Of a stretch of DNA of 64,000 nucleotides, positions 21,650 through 31,221 are shown piece by piece. How positions within the stretch are numbered: the stretch's first letter is position 1; each line of letters starts with the position of its first letter. The stretch lies in the NCBI GenBank assembly GCA_040285825.1, contig JAUPSS010000004.1, positions 1,654,550 through 1,718,549 of the forward strand, written 5' to 3'. This DNA is from Eukaryota sp. TZLM1-RC (Eukaryota > Metamonada: BaSk clade). A program made the translations under genes and the position numbers. Below the pieces are notes generated by a model. The model was not told the origin of the DNA, searched no databases, and saw nothing but the letters and a program-made list of their open reading frames with translations.

Positions 21650-23530
21650 ACTTTCGTCAAGCATCATTCAAACTTATTCCAAGAACTTATATCCTTGGTG
21701 AGATCGTCCACAGACGTTCTAGAATCCTCGAATAATTGGCCACCAATCTCAGTGAGCCCATTTCTCCTCTGGAACAATACGTAGCTTTAAAGCTAGTTTC
21801 TTTGTCGTCTCTGGAACGCTTCTGATCTTGTTCCATAGTAGTGCTCACTAATTGCAATTTCTAGCTGATTTAGTGATGCAGAAATGTCTCTAGACCATAC
21901 TTGATTACATCCCGGACAACTGAAATAGGCGTTGTGAACTTTAACTTCACCATCAACTTCTCGATAGATCTTTTGGTGTGGCATCTTGCAGCAGTTCACC
22001 TTTGCAGATGTCATATATTCATCTCCGATCTTCACATTATCAAATGAACATTGTAGCAACCTGAGAAACGCCTTACGTGGTGTTTTCACTTTTGGACGTG
22101 ATGTACCACCACCTCCATTGCCAAACCACACCTTTACTTCTCGACCGTCTGCAAATTTTTTCACTTTATTGATAATGGAGCTGTTATCTTTACTGTTTTC
22201 TTATAAAGAAGTCCAATGTGTTTCGACCACTCAGATATAATTGCTGCTTTAGCAATGATCGTCTTACGTTATTACCTTCATAGTCCTTATAGTCACCGAT
22301 AGTTGATATTTCAAGCAGATAATGGTTCAATTTCTGCACGTCATAAACATCTATTGATGAGTGGATCAGTGAAGCGGAGTGATTGATTTTTCGTCACTTT
22401 GATGCCAAGAAGATATTGGATACAGTTGGCCCTGAATGTGTTCCAATGCTGGAACCACATAGATTTGAGTGGTTGATGGCCTAGAACACCTTTTCCATTT
22501 CGTCATCAGGTACCTGCCACTCAGTAGCTTTTGCTTTCTGGTGAGGTCTTGGCCGTTCAACCTGGGCTTGCAGGGTATGTTTTCTAATCCGAGTGGTTTC
22601 GTAGTAATCAAGTTTCCCTCTGGATCTCTTATAAGACAAGGCTTCTCCAGACAATCTCACACCTGTTGCTTTGGAGTGCGGTTTGAAAGTTATACGGACA
22701 CTATCACCATTAGAAGACATGGTGTAGTCATTAGCTTTTGTTTTAAACAATAAATAAGGGTTTTTCAAAATTGTTGGTGATGTGTTTTTGGCGATCAAAT
22801 GGTTGAGGACCCATATGGAAAAAGAAACAAAAGCATGCTTCAAACTATCGATGAAGCTGAGTGTTTGTTGTCTGAAAGTATGCGGAAAGGCTTGCTCCAT
22901 GTGGTTTGGATTGTTAATCCACAAGGAGCGACGTAGGTACCATTCCCTTGATTAAGAGTCATTCTACAGGAACAAAGAAGAGTGTTGTATCTTTGCGTAT
23001 CTACAACCAAGAAGTTCAATACAATGACAGCCATTGTATGGTGTGTTTTGAACCAAGAAGGAAGAGGTTCCCGAAAATTCGCGTTGTTGTGGAGTACATA
23101 GCCAGCTTAAGTGGCTGGTGCAGGGCAGGTATGACCTACTACATATGAGCGGAAGAAGTTTAGCTTCCAAGACACAAGACCATCAGCTAGTAGTTGGTGG
23201 TAGTTGACTTGCAGCTGGCGGCACTTTGCTTCCACTAGTTGTTGGAGAGGCCTACTAGTAGATAGTGTATGATTATGACCTTTTCTTGACAAAAACAACA
23301 CATCCAACGACATGATGAAGAGATTCGCTGGAGCTTCTTATACACATAACCTTTGCCAAGTCTGTTGAATGGATGCCTCACTTTTGGCTCAGAGACCGCC
23401 GCAAAGTCAAGACAATTGATCCAGAATTGATGCTGAGTCCGGAAATGGCTGTTTTCAGGGAAGCGTACAACAATAACTCTGGTCAGTTTTCCATCAATAT
23501 ATTCACATACTGGCCGCTCAAAAAACCGAT
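21650..23530 (-). pseudogene. Fanzor-like element (lineage A), most complete A copy but broken
   Basis: Read on the minus strand. About 23440-23530 encodes GKLTRVIVVRFPENSHF. From 22924 comes SPTILKNPYLLFKTKANDYT and a His/Lys/Arg-rich stretch. At about 22460-22490 AINHSNLCGSS is the RuvC-I block, but the Asp-Pro present in the 51.7-53 kb copy is missing here and a TAG precedes it. At 21793-22164 are WFGNGGGG, IGDEYMTSAKVNCCKM (the relocated catalytic Glu), the pair CPGC and WSRDISASLNQLEIA (RuvC-III with its Asp), ending HYYGTRSEAFQRRQR. Several frameshifts separate these pieces. About 140 bp of 3' flank is shared with the copy at 42.17-42.37 kb, so the element extends to about 21650. Confidence 0.75.
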
Positions 23531-24489
23531 GAAGAGAACAGACACGTGTCCATTACTGCATAGATCTTACTGGAATTGGAAGGTGCACATACAATCAAAA
23601 ATGATTGATTTCTGAGTTTCAGTTTCAAAATGTGGTTAACTTTCAACTTTTTACATCCTCAAAATGATACAACATAAACAAACCGATAAATAGAAACATT
23701 TATTACAGATAAGGACCTGCTTCAATCATTTTTTTCCCAAAAACTAGTGATGTGATGTCAAATTTGATAAAATTGTGGTTAATTACAGCAGTTGTTTGTT
23801 TAGTCTTGGGTGTTTGTAGATTCCATGAGTTCGTATAAAGTTTTGAAGTTTAACTCTTTCAGTCAGTTTTTACCTAGTGTAATTGTCAGGTTTGTTGTTG
23901 CTTATACATACTTCTCGTAAAACACAACACCCGTCTCTTCCTTCCCATTTCCTTCCCTCTTTCAGGAGGTACCTTTCACTGACGGAAATAGCTAACAAAA
24001 GACAGGCAGTAGAAGCACTACAGGCTATTTTCGAACCTAAACTCGAATCTATTGCAGATCGTCCATCCTAAGCTGCGCCAACAACTTCTGATATGCCACC
24101 CCATCCAACTGCATTCCTTGCTGGTTTTCTTTTTGGCGCTCCCCCACCTTTACCTCCACTTTCTCTTCTGAATTTCAGATAAATCTCTTCAACTGTTTTC
24201 CTTCATCAGCTGTAATTTTCGGCCTTCTTTGCAATGTCTAAAAATCCATTGTTAAACCTTATTGACAGGTTCTTTCCTCAGGAGAAGGAACACCCGAAGG
24301 AACACCGCACTTTGTTAAATGCAGAATCAGAATTTGATTCTAGAATCACTCAACATTCGTTTGGAAACTTAGATAACCAAGCACTAAATCCTTCTAATTT
24401 TGAGGAGCAATTAACAAAATCTGGATGTGAAATAAAATTAGATGATATTGATAACCAATTGAAATTAACGAGTCTATTACAAATTTCCA
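23531..24489. other. intergenic with unrecognised short readings
   Basis: A 62-residue reading at 23883-24071 and a 24234-24490 reading (LLNLIDRFFPQEKEHPKEHR…) are not recognised. The latter runs without a break into a LINE tail and may be a remnant of another element. Confidence 0.3.
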
Positions 24490-24700
24490 ATTTAAAGAGA
24501 AGAACTAAAAGATATCAACAGATTGATTTGGCAAAATAGAATTGTGTTTCCTATTTTTAAGGGGATGTTGAAGACGGTTTCTAATGCTTCGCTTTCTCTT
24601 GTATATCACTATGAGAGAGTTGCATCTAGTGATTTTGTTTTGCGAGAGATAAAGTCCTTAGATTTATTTTCGTTACGACTTTTTAGGCGACTATCACACA
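24490..24700 (+). pseudogene. LINE family A 3' tail fragment
   Basis: Nearly the same bases as 28575-28740. The tail RRTKRYQQIDLAK and WQNRIVFPIFKGMLKTVSNA is read in two frames, then VASSDFVL. Confidence 0.65.
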
Positions 24701-25185
24701 TGTTGTTTAATATTTTCTGCTTTATCAATTTTTTCCGTTTCTTGGTCTATTCGAATCCGGATATCATATCATGACGCATCAAATGCCAGATTGAACCAGA
24801 ATGTCTACGGCTTGTTTTAAGCTGGTGGAAAGGTTTTGTCAGATCATCTATGTTATAAGTTTGTTGTTCAGTAGTAACATTTCAAAGAACAGGATCAGTT
24901 GCAATTTGAAGACTGACACATGAATGTAATGATTGAAGGGTCAACTTATGATAATAGAATGGGATAGGGTGAAAATTGTTTCATTAAACACACCTAAATT
25001 GAAAATGATCATGTGTAAGAATCGTCCTATTTGATTTTTACTGTTCAAAATACAACTTATCTTAGTTTTCATCAGTAGTGGAAAGTTATTGATTCAAAAA
25101 AATTATTTGATTAAAAAAAGGAATGAAAACTATATTTTATAACTAAAATATCTTAAATAATCACTGAAACTGCAAGCCGTCCCTC
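24701..25185. other. intergenic, nothing recognised
   Basis: AT-rich 3' flank of the convergent Grc3/NOL9-like gene. No conserved reading. Confidence 0.3.
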
Positions 25186-26892
25186 CTAAGCCCAGGTTCT
25201 ATTAACATGTTTCCTTTTTGGAACACTACTGGCTGAACCTACAACATCAGTAGAATCAACAATAAAAGAAGGCAAAACTAACGAAGAATCAAATGCAAAG
25301 GATCTATATCTAAGTAAATCATTTGGGAAGCCCAACTGAATAGCCAAAATATTTACCTTATAGAGGTCAACATGTGGGTGAAAAGATGACGTGACGATCT
25401 GCAATTGATTTGAAAAACAATCAAAAGATTTAATTAAACCAAAACCAATTAATTTTGCTGATTTACTGGGTCTACTATTCAGAATTTTAGGGGCACTTGA
25501 CACCTCCAAATTTTCATCAAAATAAAGGGAAACAAGGTAACAAACTATATTGGATCCCAACTTGCGCATATAAAGCTCACTATTCGAAATTTTGGTAAGG
25601 AAAGAAGGCAGATACAGCGGTGGGCTGAATAGAACCAACCCTAATGATCGCAAATCAACAAGATGTGATCTCTTCTCGAAAATTTGTGATGTGAGAAGTT
25701 CATAATACTGCATAACCTTAACAGAGCCGGTAGTAACTAATTCGATTATCTTGTTAATTAAACCAAGTATGCATTCTAAGTCATTCAACCAAGCAAAAGT
25801 TAAAGAATCTCTCAAAATCTGGGGTTTTAGTTTATTATAATCAAGTTCTAATGAAACTTCACTCTTTTCCATTCTTGGTAGAGAAAAAACTAAATAAGAA
25901 GGCTCAATGACAGGGCATGACGTGTCATTTTGAGCTTGATTGATGACATCAGCACCCCATGATTGCCAGTCAGAAACGTTGGTTTCCGATGCCAAGATGA
26001 TTGGTGATACCTTTTTAAATCCTCTTTGTGATAAATAGCTTTGAAACTTGCCCAATAAAGTGATTAACAATTCTTTACCAAAACCAGAAGTCCAACCACA
26101 CGTGTTAATGACGATTGGTGACGTGTCAAAGTTGCTGATTACGAACTTGAACAGTCGACACGCAAGATCTATATAGAAGGGAATATCTGAAGATGGCGTA
26201 TTTGACGCAAATGAAAAAGTTTTGATTAATTCTAAACTATTTGATTCGGCATTCAAAAGCCTGCCTATTGAGGAAGGAGTGACAATTGATTTGATTGAAA
26301 CTGCCGACATATGGTTGGGTGGAGCAAAAAATGATTGACCACAATCAAGATCAATCAAAGTCACCTTCTGATTACGAGAAGCAGTTAGAAATGACGACAA
26401 ATATGAACAAAAAACAGATTTACCAGAGTCTTTGGCTCCTACTACAAAGTAAATTTGAGGAGAAACAGATCCCTGTCCCTGAGCAAAAGATTCCCAACAA
26501 GGAGGAATTACAAGAGGGGTATACGAGCAAGAGGAAGGGTCTGATATGGGAATGAAAGAAGTAACAGGGTACAGTGGAGCCATGGGGGGTGAGTCAGGTA
26601 GAGAAGGTTGAGTGGGAAAGGAGTTGTGAAGGGTGAAAGTAGTGGCTTCTGATGTGGATTGAAGGTAAAGAAGAGGACCAAAAGGAAGGGAGCAGATAAA
26701 GGAGTGAGGTTTGGTGAGCTGGACACCGCCAATCAAAAGAGATCCAGATTGAACAGTAATGTTGGCATAACCTACAAAGGGAAGGACACAATTAGCAGGA
26801 ACAATGACCTGTGCATGGGAGTCTGTGGATGTGACTTTAGTTAAGTCCCAGTTGCTTTGATAAAGGAGTTCTATATTAGAATCATCAGTCAT
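25186..26892 (-). CDS. Polynucleotide 5'-hydroxyl kinase, Grc3/NOL9 type
   Basis: A 568-residue protein of the Clp1/Grc3 kinase family, which phosphorylates RNA 5'-OH ends. In the Grc3/NOL9 branch this acts in ITS2 pre-rRNA processing in the nucleolus. The P-loop is GAKDSGKSVFCSYL (about residue 150), followed by the Walker B-like LIDLDCGQSFFAPPNHMSAV. The Q-S-x-F-x-P-P form is typical of Grc3/NOL9 rather than Clp1 (VDLDVGQGSISIPG). A further conserved patch is INTCGWTSGFGKELL (comparable to NTxGWxxGxG in the family). The N-terminus is beta-rich with NITVQSGSLLIGG. ATG 26892 is supported by the TTATAG-N15-ATG module directly upstream. No intron. The gene is single copy in the window. Confidence 0.85.
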   Translation of the reverse strand: MTDDSNIELLYQSNWDLTKVTSTDSHAQVIVPANCVLPFVGYANITVQSGSLLIGGVQLTKPHSFICSLPFGPLLYLQSTSEATTFTLHNSFPTQPSLPDSPPMAPLYPVTSFIPISDPSSCSYTPLVIPPCWESFAQGQGSVSPQIYFVVGAKDSGKSVFCSYLSSFLTASRNQKVTLIDLDCGQSFFAPPNHMSAVSIKSIVTPSSIGRLLNAESNSLELIKTFSFASNTPSSDIPFYIDLACRLFKFVISNFDTSPIVINTCGWTSGFGKELLITLLGKFQSYLSQRGFKKVSPIILASETNVSDWQSWGADVINQAQNDTSCPVIEPSYLVFSLPRMEKSEVSLELDYNKLKPQILRDSLTFAWLNDLECILGLINKIIELVTTGSVKVMQYYELLTSQIFEKRSHLVDLRSLGLVLFSPPLYLPSFLTKISNSELYMRKLGSNIVCYLVSLYFDENLEVSSAPKILNSRPSKSAKLIGFGLIKSFDCFSNQLQIVTSSFHPHVDLYKVNILAIQLGFPNDLLRYRSFAFDSSLVLPSFIVDSTDVVGSASSVPKRKHVNRTWA

Positions 26893-26956
26893 TGTTAGAG
26901 ATGTTGTCTATAACAATGAAATAAGTGTCCTTTTTACACCAATGTAGAGGGACTGA
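26893..26956 (-). promoter_or_regulatory. Shared upstream module of the Grc3-like gene
   Basis: On the minus strand: GTCCCTCTACATTGGTGTA, AAAGGACACTTATTTCATTG, TTATAG, then exactly 15 nt containing ACATCTCTAACA before the ATG. It is the best match to the LRR-gene and AOS1 modules. Confidence 0.7.
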
Positions 26957-27084
26957 GTTTTTGGACCTATTGTGTAGGGTCGTGTATAAGTAATTGACTG
27001 ATTGTTGGACTTCAAAAATCGTTCAGAATTCTGCACATGTAGAAATTCAAAAAAAACTCAAAAAATGCATGTTTTTATTCTGTA

Positions 27085-28760
27085 AAGTGAAAAGCAATAT
27101 GTGAAGTAATTAAATCTGATCTTTCTGAGCTATCAAGAGTTTTCTACCAGTTTTATGGTAAAGAATCAGATTTAATATTTAATTTATTTGGTTCAAAATC
27201 ATCTTCTGGCGCGAGCAAATGTCTTCTGATTGGCTCTTCTGCTCATGATCTTGTGACAAACGATTCTGTTGTCCCTTTTACTAATAGTAGTGATGCTTCT
27301 AAGTTACTTGGTTGTTGGTTAGGAAATGTGCCTCAAATTCGGAATGAATTACAAGTTATTTTTGAAAAAATGAAAATTGAACTTGATTCAATTTCTTCTT
27401 TTGATTTAGAAAAACATATTAAATTTTTCATGCTTAAAATTTGCTGTACTGGGAGAATAACCCACATTTTGAGATTTTGTGCTCCTTTTATAGCACTCAA
27501 TTTTTGTTGTTCCTTTAATTCATTGAGAACAGAATTATTTACTGATTTATTGAATGTGAAATCAGGAATGTTGAAAAATCTTTTATTTTCTTCAGCAAAT
27601 TTGGGTGTTATTGGATTTGCTAAATCTTCTAATTTGTGTCGATCAGCATTTTTGGGTGGAGGTAAGAAATTTATTCATGAACTTTCTGGTAGATTTCCTG
27701 AAGTTTTTCAATTGTTAGTTCTCAGTTTCAGTCCATATTTGCATGAGTTATTTTGTGAACTTGATAGATTGCCACCACAAATTTGGACCAAATGTTTTCC
27801 TCAATCAATTCAAGAAATTCCAAACCGATCTCTTTTTAATTTGCAGTTTTGCTGTAAAAAGCTTCAACAAAGATTGTCAAAGATTTTTGAAATCGTGGAT
27901 TCTGATGTTAGACTTGGCTTGGCCAAGAAAAAGAATCCCGCTTTTGCAAATCTTTTACAAGATATGTGTGACAGTACTTCTTCTGTCTTAGTAACAACAA
28001 TTCCACAAGTTTATGGTACTCTCTTATCCGATTCTGCTTGGACTCTGAATATGAGATTTCGTTCCTTTATCTGGCCTGATAATTTACCTCATAATTTAAT
28101 TTGTAAATGTTTCCGAGAAATGGCAACTACTCATTTGTTAAATTGTAAACATTTTATTACTTTTAGAAGCAAGGTTCACGATGCTGTAAGAGACCAGTTA
28201 TATTGTATGTGTAAGTCTCATAGAATTGAATCCTTCTTGGAACCTCTGTTGTCAAATCTGTTTGATACTGAAAATGATTATCATAAGAATAATAGAGGTG
28301 ATGTCTCATTACCTGCATTAGATGGAACCTTCATTTTATTGGATGCAATGTCTGTTGATCTTTGTAATGCCTCAAATGAAAGGCTTGCTAATTCTGAAAT
28401 TCATAATCCTCTTTCAAATGCTGAAAATTTCAAAATCAAAAAAATACAATAAACCTCTGTCCAAATTGTCCAGTAAACAGCATGCAAAATACAATTTGTA
28501 TTCATTTGCATTTTTTCTATTTGGTTCACTTGTTTAAATGGCTATACATTTTTTCGGCAGATTTGGCAGTAACTATAAAGAGAAGAACTAACAGAAATTT
28601 CAACAGATTGTTTTGGCAAAACAGAATTGTGTTTTCTATTTTTAAGGGGATGTTGAAGATGGTTGCTGATGTTTTGTTTTCTTTTGGATCTCACTGTGAG
28701 AGAATCGCATCTACTGTTTTTGTTTTGGGAGATATGAATTATTTAGATGTTGATTTATAG
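27085..28760 (+). pseudogene. LINE family A, longest fragment (RT thumb to endonuclease-like C-terminus)
   Basis: The reading 27253-28452 is 399 residues without a stop. It begins in the RT thumb region (SKLLGCWLGNVPQIRNELQ, KFFMLKICCTGRITHILRF, corresponding to LGxPIG…LLLLRxC…R…LLR), then continues through FLGGGKKFIHELSGRFPEVF, a CKCFREMATTHLLNC knuckle (C-x-C, H-x3-C) and FRSKVHDAVRDQLYCMCKSH. It ends with the endonuclease-like block (GDVSLPALDGTFILLDAMSV). A frameshift at about 28447 moves the tail (NKPLSKLSSKQHAKYNLYSF…) to another frame, with a further break at about 28537. The RT palm is missing, so the copy is 5'-truncated. This organisation (RT, CCHC knuckle, restriction-like endonuclease) is that of R2/CRE-type LINEs. 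Confidence 0.75.
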
Positions 28761-29203
28761 GTTTTTAATAAAATTAATAATACAAAGAAATGCATGTTTT
28801 TATATACGCTAATAAATCTTATTAATAATACTGTAGATATTCTTTCCCACACTCACTCATCATTGTGGTACCATTAGTCTATCATGTTAATTATCATGAA
28901 TATGAAATTACGTAATCCTGTACATGTGTAGAGCACTGTTAACATCACTATCCAATCCTATTTGTTGATGAATTGGAAACAGATGACATGAAGAAAGTGG
29001 AATGGTGATGTGAATGAATTGAGTCCATTGAAAAGAAGACAAAAAGAAAGGGGAAGAAATGATGAATTGGTAGGAAAATATGGTTGTAAATGGTTCCACT
29101 GTTATGCACAAACAAACCAAATGAAAATCAAACCAAAATAATCAAAAAGGAAAAACCATTTACACCCCTAGTACAAAATAATAAATTTGTGACGTCACAT
29201 TTT
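28761..29203. other. intergenic, nothing recognised
   Basis: AT-rich gap between a LINE and the miniature LTR element. Contains the palindrome GACGTC at about 29191. Confidence 0.3.
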
Positions 29204-29293
29204 TTGGCGCTTTAAGGCTTATATAATATGATTGGAAAATAAATCAACTTTTCCTCATAGACTTCTCTTTACTACAATAGACATTAGGCCACA
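29204..29293 (+). repeat. Left LTR of the miniature element
   Basis: TTGGCGCTTTAAGGCTTATA… to …ACATTAGGCCACA. About 90% identical by eye to 30446-30537. Confidence 0.7.
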
Positions 29294-29384
29294 ATAATTA
29301 TTGGCCATTTTAAAGTCAAAAGGTATACCATAACTTCAGCATTAGTGAACATACTAGTAACCATGTTCCAGAAACCTTCACAGC

Positions 29385-30165
29385 ATGTCAGACATCATTC
29401 AGCAAGATATCTCTGACCCCAATTCCTCACCTAACATACAGCAACAGGAACCAGCAAGATACACACATACACATAACGAAGAAGGTAACGAGGTAACGGA
29501 CCCGGATCCCACCTCCCCCTACAAGAAAGAAGAAGTTGAAAGAGAGGACGAGGTCCCTCCTTCAGACGAGAAAGAGGTAACGAGAACGGACCCGGCTCCC
29601 TCTCCCCTCCCCAATATAGAACCTGTCTCAAAGGGTACGGATGAAAATCCTGCCTTAGACACGTTTTCCCCACTGGGAGAGTATGAAGAAATTCAATCTC
29701 AATTAGATGAGATGGAAGAAGAAGACGACTCCAGTGATGCAGTCTACAAACTCTTAACAAGGACGCAGAGCCTTACCTCGATTCCATGGACTTTTATCCA
29801 TACAAGCAGCTCCCTTCCTTTATGGACCCAACACAAAAAAAGTCGACTACATACGAGGTTACAAATAGAGACTCCACCTCCACTATTATTGACTACAATG
29901 GCAAATATACGGTCGTTGCTCCTCTGATATTTTGAGTCGTAAAGGCAGTACTTCAACAACAAAAGACGCCGCCTTCAGGTTTCTGAAGTTTGTTACTTCG
30001 CTTACTGTTGTTTTTGATCCAACATAGACCCTGCATGAACACTAGCGAATCCATTCTTCGATTCCATGATATCTTTACTAAACGACACTATCACGTTACT
30101 CGTTTACGAAAAAGGGAAGAAGCAGAGCGTATTCATGTAGCGATTAAAACATACACAACAAAGTA
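29385..30165 (+). pseudogene. Acidic Pro/Glu-rich protein of the miniature LTR element, frame-broken
   Basis: The ATG-initiated reading MSDIIQQDISDPNSSPNIQQ continues with a strongly acidic, Pro-rich, low-complexity protein (EEVEREDEVPPSDEKEVT, MEEEDDSSDA). At about 29740-29760 the sensible reading moves to another frame (DAEPYLDSMDFYPYKQLPSF…NGKYTVVAPLIF), then again near 29930 (SRKGSTSTTKDAAFRFLKF), and ends as ILRFHDIFTKRHYHVTRLRK before a TAA at about 30165. A 20-nt GT…AG segment at 29742-29761 or a 40-nt one near 29990-30026 could be introns, but I cannot establish this. It may be a gag-like product. No domain is recognised. A shorter, diverged relative with CAGCATGTCAGACATCAT is at 42.65 kb. 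Confidence 0.4.
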
Positions 30166-30445
30166 ATCAAACATATAGATCATGGAACAAGGCCCTTTTC
30201 AGTTATTACTTACTATCTTATACTAACATTATTGTAGGAGAGTCATAATACATCAATTGTCGATCTTAAGAATGTAAAACCAGTGTTTGCGTGAATCCCA
30301 ATCACTGCTAAAATATTTGTAGACAATAGAAAACATAGGAATTTGGTATTTAGTTCTTAGTAGTCATAGTTATTTAGTTATTTGTTCATAGTTTTAGTTT
30401 CATATTTCTATAAGCTGATTTATTTTGAAAAAGGGAAGAAGCAGT

Positions 30446-30537
30446 GTTGGCGCCCTAAGGCTTATATAATATGATTAGAAAATAAATCAACTTTTCCTCA
30501 TTGACTTCTTTTTACTACAATAGACTTTAGGCAACAC
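30446..30537 (+). repeat. Right LTR of the miniature element
   Basis: Starts TGTTG and ends CAACA, preceded by the polypurine tract GAAAAAGGGAAGAAGCAG. Confidence 0.75.
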
Positions 30538-31157
30538 ATTGACGTATTTTGTGCAACCATACTATGAATTTATGTTCATATGTGTCTTTTCTTTCGAAGA
30601 ACATGAAAAAATACTTTTGATTGATAGATAACCTAGCCCCAATGTCTCATTTGGGTTTGTTTTCTTCTTCGCAAACTTCTATGCTGTCATAAAGGACACT
30701 TGGTTACAAGGATGGCAATAAAATGTATTTGTTTAGGATTTCTATGGATTTCAAATCAAATGTAAATTGTTGATAATATGATGGAAAAAATGATTGAAGA
30801 AGTGGATGTCTGTATATAGAGCTTTTACATTTTCAATAAATCTGAATCACCAAGTGTAAATGAACAAAATGGCTGTGATGAGAACCGATTCCCAACCTCA
30901 ACAATTCTCGACTTGAAATGACACTGATTTTTCTTTCAATTTAATCATTCTTCAATTTAATGGCCTTGAAAATAGAATATAATTAATTGCAGTTCCGAAC
31001 TTGATAAGTCTAAAAGAAAATACTGTATTGAGATAAGACCAAACCAAAGACTTTGTAAAATCAACAGAGGTACTGTAAAGCTCATTCACCATAGAAAAGA
31101 ACGGTTTAGAGAACAAGAATTTTAATCAATGAACAGACATTTATTTGAGTTGCCAAA
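30538..31157. other. intergenic, nothing recognised
   Basis: AT-rich upstream region of the LRR/EF-hand gene. No conserved reading. Confidence 0.3.
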
Positions 31158-31221
31158 CACTGTCCCTCTACATTGGTGTACAAAGGAAACTTTTTCATTG
31201 TTATAGCTCACATCTGTAAGA
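31158..31221 (+). promoter_or_regulatory. Shared upstream module of the LRR/EF-hand gene
   Basis: GTCCCTCTACATTGGTGTAC at 31162-31181, CAAAGGAAACTTTTTCATTG, TTATAG, then 15 nt (containing ACATCTGTAAGA) to the ATG. Confidence 0.7.

Larger units (their letters stand above)
29204..30537 (+). mobile_element. Miniature LTR element (TRIM-like), about 1.3 kb
   Basis: Two direct repeats of about 90 bp (29204-29293 and 30446-30537) bound the unit. The right copy starts TGTTGGCGCC and ends TTTAGGCAACA, the TGTTG…CAACA form usual for LTRs. Both copies carry a TATA-like CTTATATAATATG. A polypurine tract, GAAAAAGGGAAGAAGCAG, lies directly before the right repeat and again near 30108-30125. The inside codes for no polymerase, protease or integrase. 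Together these features describe a non-autonomous LTR retrotransposon. The left repeat has lost the initial TG. No clear primer binding site and only a doubtful target duplication are visible. Confidence 0.65.

Noticed and set aside
29742-29761. 20-nt GT…AG segment as an intron in the miniature LTR element ORF
   Set aside because: It is shorter than any intron supported here and lacks a branch-like box. Ordinary frameshift decay explains it as well.
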